64,000 nucleotides of DNA, taken from NCBI RefSeq assembly GCF_963662255.1, contig NC_085052.1, forward strand, positions 37,706,654 through 37,770,653. Direction: 5' to 3'. Both the position numbers and the translations under genes were made by a program. Positions 40,201-52,753 of this stretch are shown here, in pieces. The notes below the pieces were generated by a model that saw only the letters and a list, made by a program, of their open reading frames with translations, did no database searches and was not told where the DNA came from. Every line of letters begins with the position of its first letter. The stretch's first letter is position 1. The DNA is from Cinclus cinclus. Its lineage: Eukaryota > Chordata > Aves > Passeriformes > Cinclidae.

Positions 40201-43046
40201 CTCTTAACCCCTGTGGTGTCACAATGCATCCCATGCACTTTTAGGCCACTTGATGTCACAATGAATCATTTGATTCTTGGCCTCCATGGTGGCGTAATTG
40301 TACCAGGATTTACTTGGGCCCCATGCTTTCACAATTCATCCCTGCCCCTTTTAGGCCCATTGGTGTCAAAAGGGATCATTAGATTGTTAGCCTGCATTGG
40401 GTCACAATGGATCCTTGCTTCTCTTAACCCCTGTGGTGTCACAATGCATGCCATGCCCTTTCAGGCCACATGATGTCACAATGAATCATTTGATTCTTGG
40501 CCTCCATGGTGTCATAATGGTTCCTTGTTTCTATTGGGCCCCATGCTGTCACAATTCATCCCTGGCCCTTTTACGCCCCCTGGTGTCAAATGGGATCCTG
40601 GGATTATTAGCCTCCATTGGGTCACAATGGATCCTTGCTTCTCTTAACCCCTGTGCTGTCACAATGCATTCCATGCCCTTTTAGGCCACTTGATGTCACA
40701 ATGAATCATTTGATTCTTGGCCTCCACGGTGGCATAATAGATCCTTGCTTCTATTGGTCCCCGTGCTGTAACAATCCATCCCTGGCCCTTTTTATACCCC
40801 CGGTGCCACAAGGGATCATTAGATTGTTAGCCTGCATTGGTTCACCATGGTTCCTTGCTTCTCTTAACCTCTGTGGTGTCACAATGCATTCCAAGCCCTT
40901 TTAGGCCACTTGGTCTTACAATGAACCATTTGATTCTTGGCCTTCATGGTGTCATAATGGTTCCTTGCTTCTACAGGTCCCCATGCTGTCAGAGTTCATC
41001 CGTGGTCCTTTTGCGCCCCCTGGTGTCAAAAGGGATTCTTAGATTCTTAGATTGTTAGCCTGCATTGGGTCACAATGGAACCTTGCTTCTCTTAACCCCT
41101 GTGCTGTCACAATGCATCCCATGCCCTTTTAGGCCACTTGATGTCACAATGAATCATTTGATTCTTGGCCTCCATGGTGGCATAATTGTACCAGGTTTTA
41201 CTTGGGCCCCATGCTTTCACAATTCATCCCTGCCCCTTTTAGGCCCATTGGTGTCACAAGGGATCATTAGATTGTTAGCCTGCATTGGGTCACAATGGTT
41301 CCTTGCTTCTCTTAACCTATGTGGTGTCACAATGCATCCCATGCCCTTTCAGGCCACATGATGTCACAATGAATCATTTGATTCTTGGCCTCCACGGTGG
41401 CATAATAGATCCTTGCTTCTATTGGTCCCCGTGCTGTAACAATCCATCCCTGGCACTTTTAATACCCCCTGGAGGCACAAGGGATCATTAGATTGTTAGC
41501 GTGCATTGGGTCACAATGGATCCTTGCTTCTCTTAACCCCTGTGCTGTCACAATGCATCCCATGCCCTTTTAGGCCACTTGATGTCACAATGAATCATTT
41601 GATTCTTGGCCTCCACGGTGGCATAATAGATCCTTACTTCTATTGGTCCCCGTGCTGTAACAATCCAGCCCTGGCCCTTTTTATACCCCCTGGTGCCAAA
41701 AGGGATCATTAGATTGTTAGCCTGCATTGGGTCACAATGGTTCCTTGCTTCTCTTAACCTCTGTGGTGTCACAATTCTTTCCAAGGCCTTTTAGGCCACT
41801 AGATGTCACAATGAACCATTTGATTCTTGGCCTTCATGGTGTCATAAGGGTTCCTTGCTTCTATAGGTCCCCACGCTGTCAAGGTTCATCTGTGGTCCTT
41901 TTGCGCCCCTTGGTGTCAAAAGGGAATCTTAGATTGTTAGCCTGCATTGGGTCACAATGGTTCCTTGCTTCTCTTAACCCCTGTGGTGCCACAATGCATC
42001 CCATGCCCTTTTAGGCCACTTGGTCTTAGAATGAACCATTTGATTCTTGGCCTCCATGGTGTGATAATGGTTCCTAGTTTCTATTGGGCCCCATGCTGTC
42101 ACAATTCATCCCTGGCCCTTTTACGCCCCCTGGTGTCAAATGGGATGCTGGGATTATTAGCCTCCCTTGGGTCACAATGGATCCTTGCTTCTCTTAACCC
42201 CTGTGCTGTCACAATGCATCCCATGCCCTTTTAGGCCACTTGATGTCACAATGAATCATTTGATTCTTGGCCTCCATGGTGGCGTAATTGTACCAGGTTT
42301 TACTTGGGCCCCATGCTTTCACAAGTCATCCCTGCCCCTTTTAAGTCCATTGGTGTCAAAAGGGATCATTAGATTGTTAGCCTCCATTGGGTCACAATGG
42401 ATCCTTGCTTCTCTTAACCTCTGTGGTGTCACAATGCATCCCATGCCCTTTTAGGCCACTTGATGTCACAATGAATCATTTGATTCTTGGCCTCCATGGT
42501 GGCATAATAGATCCTTGCTTCTATTGGTACCCGTGCTGTAACAATCCATCCCTGGCCTTTTTATGCCCCCTGGTGCCACAAGGGATCATTAGATTGTTAG
42601 CCTGCATTGGGTCACAATGGATCCTTGCTTCTCTTAACCCCTGTGGTGTCACAATGCATCCCATGCCCTTTTAGGCCACTTGATGTCACAATGAATCATT
42701 TGATTCTTGGCCTCCATGGTGGCGTAATTGTACCAGGTTTTACTTGGGCCCCATGCTTTCACACTTCATCCCTGCCCCTTTTAGGCCCATTGGTGTCAAA
42801 AGGGATCATTAGATTGTTAGCCTGCATTGGGTCACAATGGTTCCTTGCTTCGCTTAACCTCTGTGGTGTCAAAATGCATCCCATGCCCTTTTAGGCCACT
42901 TGATGTCACAATGAATCATTTGATTCTTGGCCTCCATGGTGTGGTAATGGTTCCTTGTTTCTATTGGGCCCCATGCTGTCACAATTCATCCCTGGCCCTT
43001 TTACGCCCCCTGGTGTCAAATGGGATCCTGGGATTATTAGCCTCCA
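34229..43046 (+). repeat. 40-unit higher-order repeat, copy R2 (8818 bp)
   Basis: R2 is the tandem second copy of R1, with all 40 units in the same order and the same private variants, for example GCTGACAGAGTCCATCTG near 36801, ACAGAAAATCCC near 37687 and the 16 bp ATTCTTAG repeat at 41035-41050. Its last unit (42827-43046) is the non-hybrid form with GTGTGGTAATGG in s4 and CCTCCATT at the end of s6. Confidence 0.93.
41035..41050 (+). repeat. 8-bp perfect duplication in s6, R2 copy
   Basis: Same double ATTCTTAG as at 32217, at exactly the 8818 bp offset. The unit is 40837-41064. Confidence 0.92.
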
Positions 43047-46000
43047 TTGGGTCACAATGGATCCTTGCTTCTCTTAACCCCTGTGCTGTCACAATGCATC
43101 CCATGCCCTTTTAGGCCACTTGATGTCACAATGAATCATTTGATTCTTGGCCTCCACGGTGGCATAATAGATCCTTGCTTCTATTGGTCCCCGTGCTGTA
43201 ACAATCCATCCCTGGCCCTTTTTTACATCCCCTGGTGCCAAAAGGGATCATTAGATTGTTAGCCTGCATTGGTCACAATGGTTCCTTGCTTCTCTTAACC
43301 TCTGTGGTGTCACAATGCTTTCCAAGCCCTTTTAGGCCACTTGATGTCACAATGAACCATTTGATTCTTGGCCTTCATGGTGTGATAATGGTTCCTTGTT
43401 TCTATTGGGCCCCATGCTGTCACAATTCATCCCTGGCCCTTTTACGACCCCTGGTGTCAAATGGGATGCTGGGATTATTAGCCTCCATTGGGTCACAATG
43501 GATCCTTGCTTCTCTTAACCCCTGTGCTGTCACAATGCATCCCATGCCCTTTTAGGCCACTTGATGTCACAATGAATCATTTGATTCTTGGCCTCCATGG
43601 TGGCGTAATTGTACCAGGTTTTACTTGGGCCCCATGCTTTCACAATACATCCCTGCACCTTTTAGGCCCATTGGTGTCACAAGGGATCATTAGATTGTTA
43701 GCCTGCATTGGGTCACAATGGATCCTTGCTTCTCTTAACCTCTGTGCTGTCACAATGCATCCCATGCCCTTTTAGGCCACATGATGTCACAATGAATCAT
43801 TTGATTCTTGGCCTCCATGGTGGCATAATAGATCCTTGCTTCTATTGGTACCCGTGCTGTAACAATCCATCCCTGGCACTTTTTATGCCCCCTGGTGCCA
43901 CAAGGGATCATTAGATTGTTAGCCTGCATTGGGTCACAATGGATCCTTGCTTCTCTTAACCCCTGTGGTGTCACAATGCATCCCATGCACTTTTAGGCCA
44001 CTTGATGTCACAATGAATCATTTGATTCTTGGCCTCCATGGTGGCGTAATTGTACCAGGATTTACTTGGGCCCCATGCTTTCACAATTCATCCCTGCCCC
44101 TTTTAGGCCCATTGGTGTCAAAAGGGATCATTAGATTGTTAGCCTGCATTGGGTCACAATGGATCCTTGCTTCTCTTAACCCCTGTGGTGTCACAATGCA
44201 TGCCATGCCCTTTCAGGCCACATGATGTCACAATGAATCATTTGATTCTTGGCCTCCATGGTGTCATAATGGTTCCTTGTTTCTATTGGGCCCCATGCTG
44301 TCACAATTCATCCCTGGCCCTTTTACGCCCCCTGGTGTCAAATGGGATCCTGGGATTATTAGCCTCCATTGGGTCACAATGGATCCTTGCTTCTCTTAAC
44401 CCCTGTGCTGTCACAATGCATTCCATGCCCTTTTAGGCCACTTGATGTCACAATGAATCATTTGATTCTTGGCCTCTACGGTGGTATAATAGATCCTTGC
44501 TTCTATTGGTCCCCGTGCTGTAACAATCCATCCCTGGCCCTTTTTATACCCCCGGTGCCACAAGGGATCATTAGATTGTTAGCCTGCATTGGTTCACCAT
44601 GGTTCCTTGCTTCTCTTAACCTCTGTGGTGTCACAATGCATTCCAAGCCCTTTTAGGCCACTTGGTCTTACAATGAACCATTTGATTCTTGGCCTTCATG
44701 GTGTCATAATGGTTCCTTGCTTCTACAGGTCCCCATGCTGTCAGAGTTCATCCGTGGTCCTTTTGCGCCCCCTGGTGTCAAAAGGGATTCTTAGATTCTT
44801 AGATTGTTAGCCTGCATTGGGTCACAATGGAACCTTGCTTCTCTTAACCCCTGTGCTGTCACAATGCATCCCATGCCCTTTTAGGCCACTTGATGTCACA
44901 ATGAATCATTTGATTCTTGGCCTCCATGGTGGCATAATTGTACCAGGTTTTACTTGGGCCCCATGCTTTCACAATTCATCCCTGCCCCTTTTAGGCCCAT
45001 TGGTGTCACAAGGGATCATTAGATTGTTAGCCTGCATTGGGTCACAATGGTTCCTTGCTTCTCTTAACCTATGTGGTGTCACAATGCATCCCATGCCCTT
45101 TCAGGCCACATGATGTCACAATGAATCATTTGATTCTTGGCCTCCACGGTGGCATAATAGATCCTTGCTTCTATTGGTCCCCGTGCTGTAACAATCCATC
45201 CCTGGCACTTTTAATACCCCCTGGAGGCACAAGGGATCATTAGATTGTTAGCGTGCATTGGGTCACAATGGATCCTTGCTTCTCTTAACCCCTGTGCTGT
45301 CACAATGCATCCCATGCCCTTTTAGGCCACTTGATGTCACAATGAATCATTTGATTCTTGGCCTCCACGGTGGCATAATAGATCCTTACTTCTATTGGTC
45401 CCCGTGCTGTAACAATCCAGCCCTGGCCCTTTTTATACCCCCTGGTGCCAAAAGGGATCATTAGATTGTTAGCCTGCATTGGGTCACAATGGTTCCTTGC
45501 TTCTCTTAACCTCTGTGGTGTCACAATTCTTTCCAAGGCCTTTTAGGCCACTAGATGTCACAATGAACCATTTGATTCTTGGCCTTCATGGTGTCATAAG
45601 GGTTCCTTGCTTCTATAGGTCCCCACGCTGTCAAGGTTCATCTGTGGTCCTTTTGCGCCCCTTGGTGTCAAAAGGGAATCTTAGATTGTTAGCCTGCATT
45701 GGGTCACAATGGTTCCTTGCTTCTCTTAACCCCTGTGGTGCCACAATGCATCCCATGCCCTTTTAGGCCACTTGGTCTTAGAATGAACCATTTGATTCTT
45801 GGCCTCCATGGTGTGATAATGGTTCCTAGTTTCTATTGGGCCCCATGCTGTCACAATTCATCCCTGGCCCTTTTACGCCCCCTGGTGTCAAATGGGATGC
45901 TGGGATTATTAGCCTCCCTTGGGTCACAATGGATCCTTGCTTCTCTTAACCCCTGTGCTGTCACAATGCATCCCATGCCCTTTTAGGCCACTTGATGTCA

Positions 46001-46798
46001 CAATGAATCATTTGATTCTTGGCCTCCATGGTGGCGTAATTGTACCAGGTTTTACTTGGGCCCCATGCTTTCACAAGTCATCCCTGCCCCTTTTAAGTCC
46101 ATTGGTGTCAAAAGGGATCATTAGATTGTTAGCCTCCATTGGGTCACAATGGATCCTTGCTTCTCTTAACCTCTGTGGTGTCACAATGCATCCCATGCCC
46201 TTTTAGGCCACTTGATGTCACAATGAATCATTTGATTCTTGGCCTCCATGGTGGCATAATAGATCCTTGCTTCTATTGGTACCCGTGCTGTAACAATCCA
46301 TCCCTGGCCTTTTTATGCCCCCTGGTGCCACAAGGGATCATTAGATTGTTAGCCTGCATTGGGTCACAATGGATCCTTGCTTCTCTTAACCCCTGTGGTG
46401 TCACAATGCATCCCATGCCCTTTTAGGCCACTTGATGTCACAATGAATCATTTGATTCTTGGCCTCCATGGTGGCGTAATTGTACCAGGTTTTACTTGGG
46501 CCCCATGCTTTCACACTTCATCCCTGCCCCTTTTAGGCCCATTGGTGTCAAAAGGGATCATTAGATTGTTAGCCTGCATTGGGTCACAATGGTTCCTTGC
46601 TTCGCTTAACCTCTGTGGTGTCAAAATGCATCCCATGCCCTTTTAGGCCACTTGATGTCACAATGAATCATTTGATTCTTGGCCTCCATGGTGTGGTAAT
46701 GGTTCCTTGTTTCTATTGGGCCCCATGCTGTCACAATTCATCCCTGGCCCTTTTACGCCCCCTGGTGTCAAATGGGATCCTGGGATTATTAGCCTCCA
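43047..46798 (+). repeat. Partial third copy R3 (last 17 units, 3752 bp)
   Basis: R3 repeats units 24-40 of the 8.8 kb block (30477-34228 and 39295-43046). It is almost identical to R2; the differences I found are two C-to-T changes, at 44477 and 44485. It ends with the unit at 46579, which is followed by a GTGACATAATAAATCC class B unit. That is probably the original right-hand neighbour of the block, because only here does the block run on into other sequence. Confidence 0.92.
44787..44802 (+). repeat. 8-bp perfect duplication in s6, R3 copy
   Basis: Same double ATTCTTAG as at 41035, at the 3752 bp offset. The unit is 44589-44816. Confidence 0.92.
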
Positions 46799-49700
46799 TT
46801 GGGTCACAATGGATCCTTGCTTCTCTTAACCCCTGTGCTGTCACAATGCATCCCATGCCCTTTTAGGCCACTTGATGTCACAATGAATCATTTGATTCTT
46901 GGCCTCCATGGTGACATAATAAATCCTTGCTTCTATTGGTCCCCGTGCTGTAACAATCCATCCCTGGCCCTTTTTATACCTCCTGGTGCCACAAAGGATC
47001 ATTAGATTGTTAGCCTGCATTGGGTCACAATGGTTCCTTGCTTCTCTTAACCCCTGTGCTGTCACAATGCATCCCATGCCCTTTTAGGCCACTTGATGTC
47101 ACAATGAATCATTTAAATCTTGGCCTCCATGGTGGCGTAATTGTACCAGGTTTTAATTGGCCCCCATGCTTTCACAATACATCCCTGCCCCTTTTAGGCC
47201 CATTGGTGTCAAAAGGGATCATTAGATTGTTAGCCTCCATTGGGTCACAATGGATCCTTGCTTCTCTTAACCTCTGTGGTGTCACAATGCATCCCATGCC
47301 CTTTTAGGCCACATGATGTCACAATGAATCATTTGATTCTTGGCCTTCATGGTGTCATAAGGGTTCCTTGCTTCTATAGGTCCCCATGCTGTCAGAGTTC
47401 ATCCGTGGTCCTTTTGCGCCCCCTGGTGTCAAAAGGGATTCTTAGATTATTAGATTGTTAGCCTGCATTGGGTCACAATGGTTCCTTGCTTCTCTTAACC
47501 CCTGTGGTGTCACAATGCATCCCATGCCCTTTTAGGCCACTTGATGTCACAATGAATCATTTGATTCTTGGCCTCCATGGTGGCGTAATTGTACCAGGTT
47601 TTACTTGGGCCCCATGCTTTCACACTTCATCCCTGCCCCTTTTAGGCCCATTGGTGTCAAAAGGGATCATTAGATTGTTAGCCTGCATTGGGTCACAATG
47701 GTTCCTTGCTTCGCTTAACCTCTGTGGTGTCAAAATGCATCCCATGCCCTTTTAGGCCACTTGATGTCACAATGAATCATTTGATTCTTGGCCTCCATGG
47801 TGTCATAAAGGTTCCTTGCTTCTATAGGTCCCCATGCTGTCAGAGTCCCTCCGTGGTCCTTTTGCGCCCCCTGGTGTCAAAAGGGATTCTTAGATTGTTA
47901 GCCTGCATTGGGTCACAATGGATCCTGGCTTCTCTTAACCCCTGTGCTGTCACAATGCATCCCATGCCCTTTTAGGCCACTTGATGTCACAATGAATCAT
48001 TTGACTCTTGGCCTCCATGGTGGCGTAATTGTTCCAGGTTTTACTTGGGCCCCATGCTTTCACAATACATCCCAGCCCCTTTTAGGTCCATTGGTGTCAA
48101 AAGGGATCATTAGATTGTTAGCCTCCATTGGGTCACAATGGATCCTTGCTTCTCTTAACCCCTGTGGTGTCACAATGCATCCCATGCCCTTTCAGGCCAC
48201 ATGATGTCACAATGAATCATTTGATTCTTGGCCTCCACGGTGGCATAATAGATCCTTGCTTCTATTGGTCCCCGTGCTGTAACAATCCATCCCTGGCACT
48301 TTTAATACCCCCTGGAGCCACAAGGGATCATTAGATTGTTAGCCTGCATTGGGTCACAATGGATCCTTGCTTCTCTTAACCCCTGTGGTGTCACAATGCA
48401 TCCCATGCCCTTTTAGGCCACTTGATGTCACAATGAATCATTTGATTCTTGGCCTCCATGGTGGCATAATTGTACCAGGTTTTACTTGGGCCCCATGCTT
48501 TCACAATTCATCCCTGCCCCTTTTAGGCCCATTGGTGTCACAAGGGATCATTAGATTGTTAGCCTGCATTGGGTCACAATGGTTCCTTGCTTCTCTTAAC
48601 CTCTGTGGTGTCACAATGCATCCCATGCCCTTTTAGGCCACTTGATGTCACAATGAATCATTTGATTCTTGGCCTCCATGGTGTGGTAATGGTTCCTTGT
48701 TTCTATTGGGCCCCATGCTCTCACAATTCATCCCAGGCCCTTTTACGCCCCCTGGTGTCAAATGGGATCCTGGGATTATTAGCCTCCATTGGGTCACAAT
48801 GGATCCTTGCTTCTCTTAACCCCTGTGCTGTCACAATGCATCCCATGCCCTTTTAGGCCACTTGATGTCACAATGAATCATTTGATTCTTGGCCTCCATG
48901 GTGACATAATAAATCCTTGCTTCTATTGGTCCCCGTGCTGTAACAATCCATCCCTGGCCCTTTTTATACCTCCTGGTGCCACAAAGGATCATTAGATTGT
49001 TAGCCTGCATTGGGTCACAATGGTTCCTTGCTTCTCTTAACCTCTGTGGTGTCACAATGCATCCCATGCCCTTTTAGGCCACTTGATGTCACAATGAATC
49101 ATTTAAATCTTGGCCTCCATGGTGGCGTAATTGTACCAGGTTTTAATTGGCCCCCATGCTTTCACAATACATCCCTGCCCCTTTTAGGCCCATTGGTGTC
49201 AAAAGGGATCATTAGATTGTTAGCCTCCATTGGGTCACAATGGATCCTTGCTTCTCTTAACCTCTGTGGTGTCACAATGCATCCCATGCCCTTTTAGGCC
49301 ACATGATGTCACAATGAATCATTTGATTCTTGGCCTTCATGGTGTCATAATGGTTCCTTGCTTCTATAGGTCCCCATGCTGTCAGAGTTCATCCGTGGTC
49401 CTTTTGCGCCCCCTGGTGTCAAAAGGGATTCTTAGATTGTTAGCCTGCTTTGGGTCACAATGGATCCTTGCTTCTCTTAACCCCTGTGCTGTCACAATGC
49501 AACCCATGCCCTTTTAGGCCACTTGATGTCACAATGAATTATTTAAATCTTGGCCTCCATGGTGGCGTAATTGTACCAGGTTTTAATTGGGCCCCATGCT
49601 TTCACAATACATCCCTGCCCCTTTTAGGCCCATTGGTGTCAAAAGGGATCATTAGATTGTTAGCCTCCATTGGGTCACAATGGATCCTTGCTTCTCTTAA

Positions 49701-50551
49701 CCCCTGTGCTGTCACAATGCATCCCATGCCCTTTTAGGCCACATGATGTCACAATGAATCATTTGATTCTTGGCCTCCACGGTGGCATAATAGATCCTTC
49801 CTTCTATTGGTCCCCGTGCTGTAACAATCCATCCCTGGCACTTTTTATACCCCCTGGTGCCACAAGGGATCATTAGATTGTTAGACTGCATTGGGTCACA
49901 ATGGATCCTTGCTTCTCTTAACCCCTGTGGTGTCACAAGGCATCCCATGCCCTTTTAGGCCACTTGATGTCACAATGAATCATTTGATTCTTGGCCTCCA
50001 TGGTGGCATAATTGTACCAGGTTTTACTTGGGCCCCATGCTTTCACAATTCATCCCTGCCCCTTTTAGGCCCATTGGTGTCACAAGGGATCATTAGATTG
50101 TTAGCCTGCATTGGGTCACAATGGTTCCTTGCTTCTCTTAACCTCTGTGGTGTCACAATGCATTCCAAGCCCTTTTAGGCCACTTGATGTCACAATGAAT
50201 CATTTGATTCTTGGACTCCACGGTGGCATAATAGATCCTTGCTTCTATTGGTCCCCGTGCTGTAACAATCCATCCCTGGCACTTTTTATACCCCCTGGTG
50301 CCAAAAGGGATCATTAGATTGTTAGCCTGCATTGGGTCACAATGGTTCCTTGCTTCTCTTAACCTCTGTGGTGTCACAATGCTTTCCAAGCCCTTTTAAG
50401 CCACTAGATGTCACAATGAACCATTTGATTCTTGGCCTTCATGGTGTCATAATGGTTCCTTGCTTCTATAGGTCCCCACGCTGTCAAGGTTCATCCGTGG
50501 TCCTTTTGCGCCCCCTGGTGTCAAAAGGGATTCTTAGATTGTTAGCCTCCA
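46799..50551 (+). repeat. Mosaic segment of 17 units between the R and Q repeats
   Basis: The triplet B, C, D at 46799, 47020 and 47240 recurs at 48789, 49010 and 49230 (offset 1990 bp, nine units), including the rare GTGACATAATAAATCC s4 and the TTGGCCCCCATGC form of class C. The pair at 47468 and 47688 (TTTCACACTTCATCC and CTTCGCTTAACC) copies the last part of the R block (46359 and 46579). The class D unit at 47240 is 228 bp because of an 8 bp duplication. No longer regular order is seen, and there are no genes. Confidence 0.82.
47438..47453 (+). repeat. 8-bp duplication in s6, imperfect form
   Basis: ATTCTTAG followed by ATTATTAG in the class D unit at 47240-47467 (228 bp). It is the same imperfect form as at 1601-1616, about 45.8 kb away, and differs from the perfect form in the R blocks. 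Confidence 0.9.
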
Positions 50552-52753
50552 TTGGGTCGCAATGGATCCTTGCTTCTCTTAACCCCTGTGCTGTCACAAT
50601 GCATCCCATGCCCTTTTAGGCCACTTGATGTCACAATGAATCATTTGATTCTTGGCCTCCATGGTGGCATAATAGATCCTTGCTTCTCTTGGTCCCCGTG
50701 CTGTAACAATCCATGCCTGGCCCTTTTTACGCCCCCTGGTGCCACAAGGGATCATTAGATTGTTAGCCTGCATTGGGTCACAATGGTTCCTTGCTTCTCT
50801 TAACCTCTGTGGTGTCACAATGCATTCCAAGCCCTTTTAGGCCACTTGGTCTTACAATGAACCATTTGATTCTTGGCCTACATGGTGTCATAATGGTTCC
50901 TTGCTTCTATAGGACCCCATGCTGTCAGAGTCCATCCTTGGTCCTTTTGCGCCCCCTGGTGTCAAAAGGGATTCTTAGATTGTTAGCCTGCATTGGGTCA
51001 CAATGGTTCCTTGCTTCTCTTAACCCCTGTGCTGTCACAATGCATCCCATGCCCTTTTAGGCCACTTGATGTCACAATGAATCATTTGATTCTTGGCCTC
51101 CATGGTGGCATAGTTGTACCAGGTTTTACTTGGGCCCCATGCTTTCACAATTCATCCCTGGCCCTTTTAGGCCGATTGGTGTCACAAGGGATCATTAGAT
51201 TGTTAGCCTGCATTGGGTCACAATGGTTCCTTGCTTCTCTTAACCTCTGTGGTGTCACAATGCATCCCATGCCCTTTTAGGCCACTTGATGTCACAATGA
51301 ATCATTTGATTCTTGGCCTCCATGGTCTCATAATGGTTGCTTGTTTCTATTGGGCCCCATGCTGTCACAATTCATCCCTGGCCCTTTTACACGCCCTTGT
51401 GACAAATGGGATGCTGGGATTATTAGCCTCCATTGGATCACAATGGATCCTTGATTCTCTTAACCCCTGTGCTGTCACAATGCATCCCATGCCCTTTTAG
51501 GCCACTTGATGTCACAATGAATCATTTGATTCTTGGCCTCCATGGTGGCGTAATTGTACCAGGTTTTACCTGGGCCCCATGCTTTCACAATACATACCTG
51601 CCCCTTTTAGGTCCATTGGTGTCAAAAGGGATCATTAGATTGTTAGCCTGCATTGGGTCACAATGGTTCCTTGCTTCTCTTAACCTCTGTGCTGTCACAA
51701 TGCATCCCATGCCCTTTTAGGCCACTTGATGTCACAATGAATCATTTGATTCTTGGCCTCCATGGTGGCATAATAGATCCTTGCTTCTCTTGGTCCCCGT
51801 GCTGTAACAATCCATGCCTGGCCCTTTTTACGCCCCCTGGTGCCACAAGGGATCATTAGATTGTTAGCCTGCATTGGGTCACAATGGTTCCTTGCTTCTC
51901 TTAACCTCTGTGGTGTCACAATGCATTCCAAGCCCTTTTAGGCCACTTGGTCTTACAATGAACCATTTGATTCTTGGCCTACATGGTGTCATAATGGTTC
52001 CTTGCTTCTATAGGACCCCATGCTGTCAGAGTCCATCCTTGGTCCTTTTGCGCCCCCTGGTGTCAAAAGGGATTCTTAGATTGTTAGCCTGCATTGGGTC
52101 ACAATGGTTCCTTGCTTCTCTTAACCCCTGTGCTGTCACAATGCATCCCATGCCCTTTTAGGCCACTTGATGTCACAATGAATCATTTGATTCTTGGCCT
52201 CCATGGTGGCATAGTTGTACCAGGTTTTACTTGGGCCCCATGCTTTCACAATTCATCCCTGGCCCTTTTAGGCCGATTGGTGTCACAAGGGATCATTAGA
52301 TTGTTAGCCTGCATTGGGTCACAATGGTTCCTTGCTTCTCTTAACCTCTGTGGTGTCACAATGCATCCCATGCCCTTTTAGGCCACTTGATGTCACAATG
52401 AATCATTTGATTCTTGGCCTCCATGGTCTCATAATGGTTGCTTGTTTCTATTGGGCCCCATGCTGTCACAATTCATCCCTGGCCCTTTTACGCCCCCTGG
52501 TGTCAAATGGGATCCTGGGATTATTAGCCTCCATTGGGTCACAATGGATCCTTGCTTCTCTTAACCCCTGTGCTGTCACAATGCATCCCATGCCCTTTTA
52601 GGCCACTTGATGTCACAATGAATCATTTGATTCTTGGCCTCCATGGTGGCGTAATTGTACCAGGTTTTACCTGGGCCCCATGCTTTCACAATACATACCT
52701 GCCCCTTTTAGGTCCATTGGTGTCAAAAGGGATCATTAGATTGTTAGCCTGCA
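50552..52753 (+). repeat. Five-unit (1101 bp) tandem block, two copies
   Basis: Classes B, D, C, A, C at 50552, 50773, 50993, 51213 and 51433 are repeated at 51653, 51874, 52094, 52314 and 52534. Markers are CTTCTCTTGGTCCCCG with CCATGCCTGG in B, GGCCTACATGG with TATAGGACCCCA in D, GGCATAGTTGTACC with TTTTAGGCCGATTGG in C, and CATGGTCTCATAATGGTTGC in A. The first class A unit differs in having CTTTTACACGCCCTTGTGAC. The same five-unit block recurs at 57159-59360. Confidence 0.92.

Noticed and set aside
25411..46798. Segmental duplication carrying genes
   Set aside because: The 8.8 kb blocks contain only satellite units; there is no non-satellite sequence in them.
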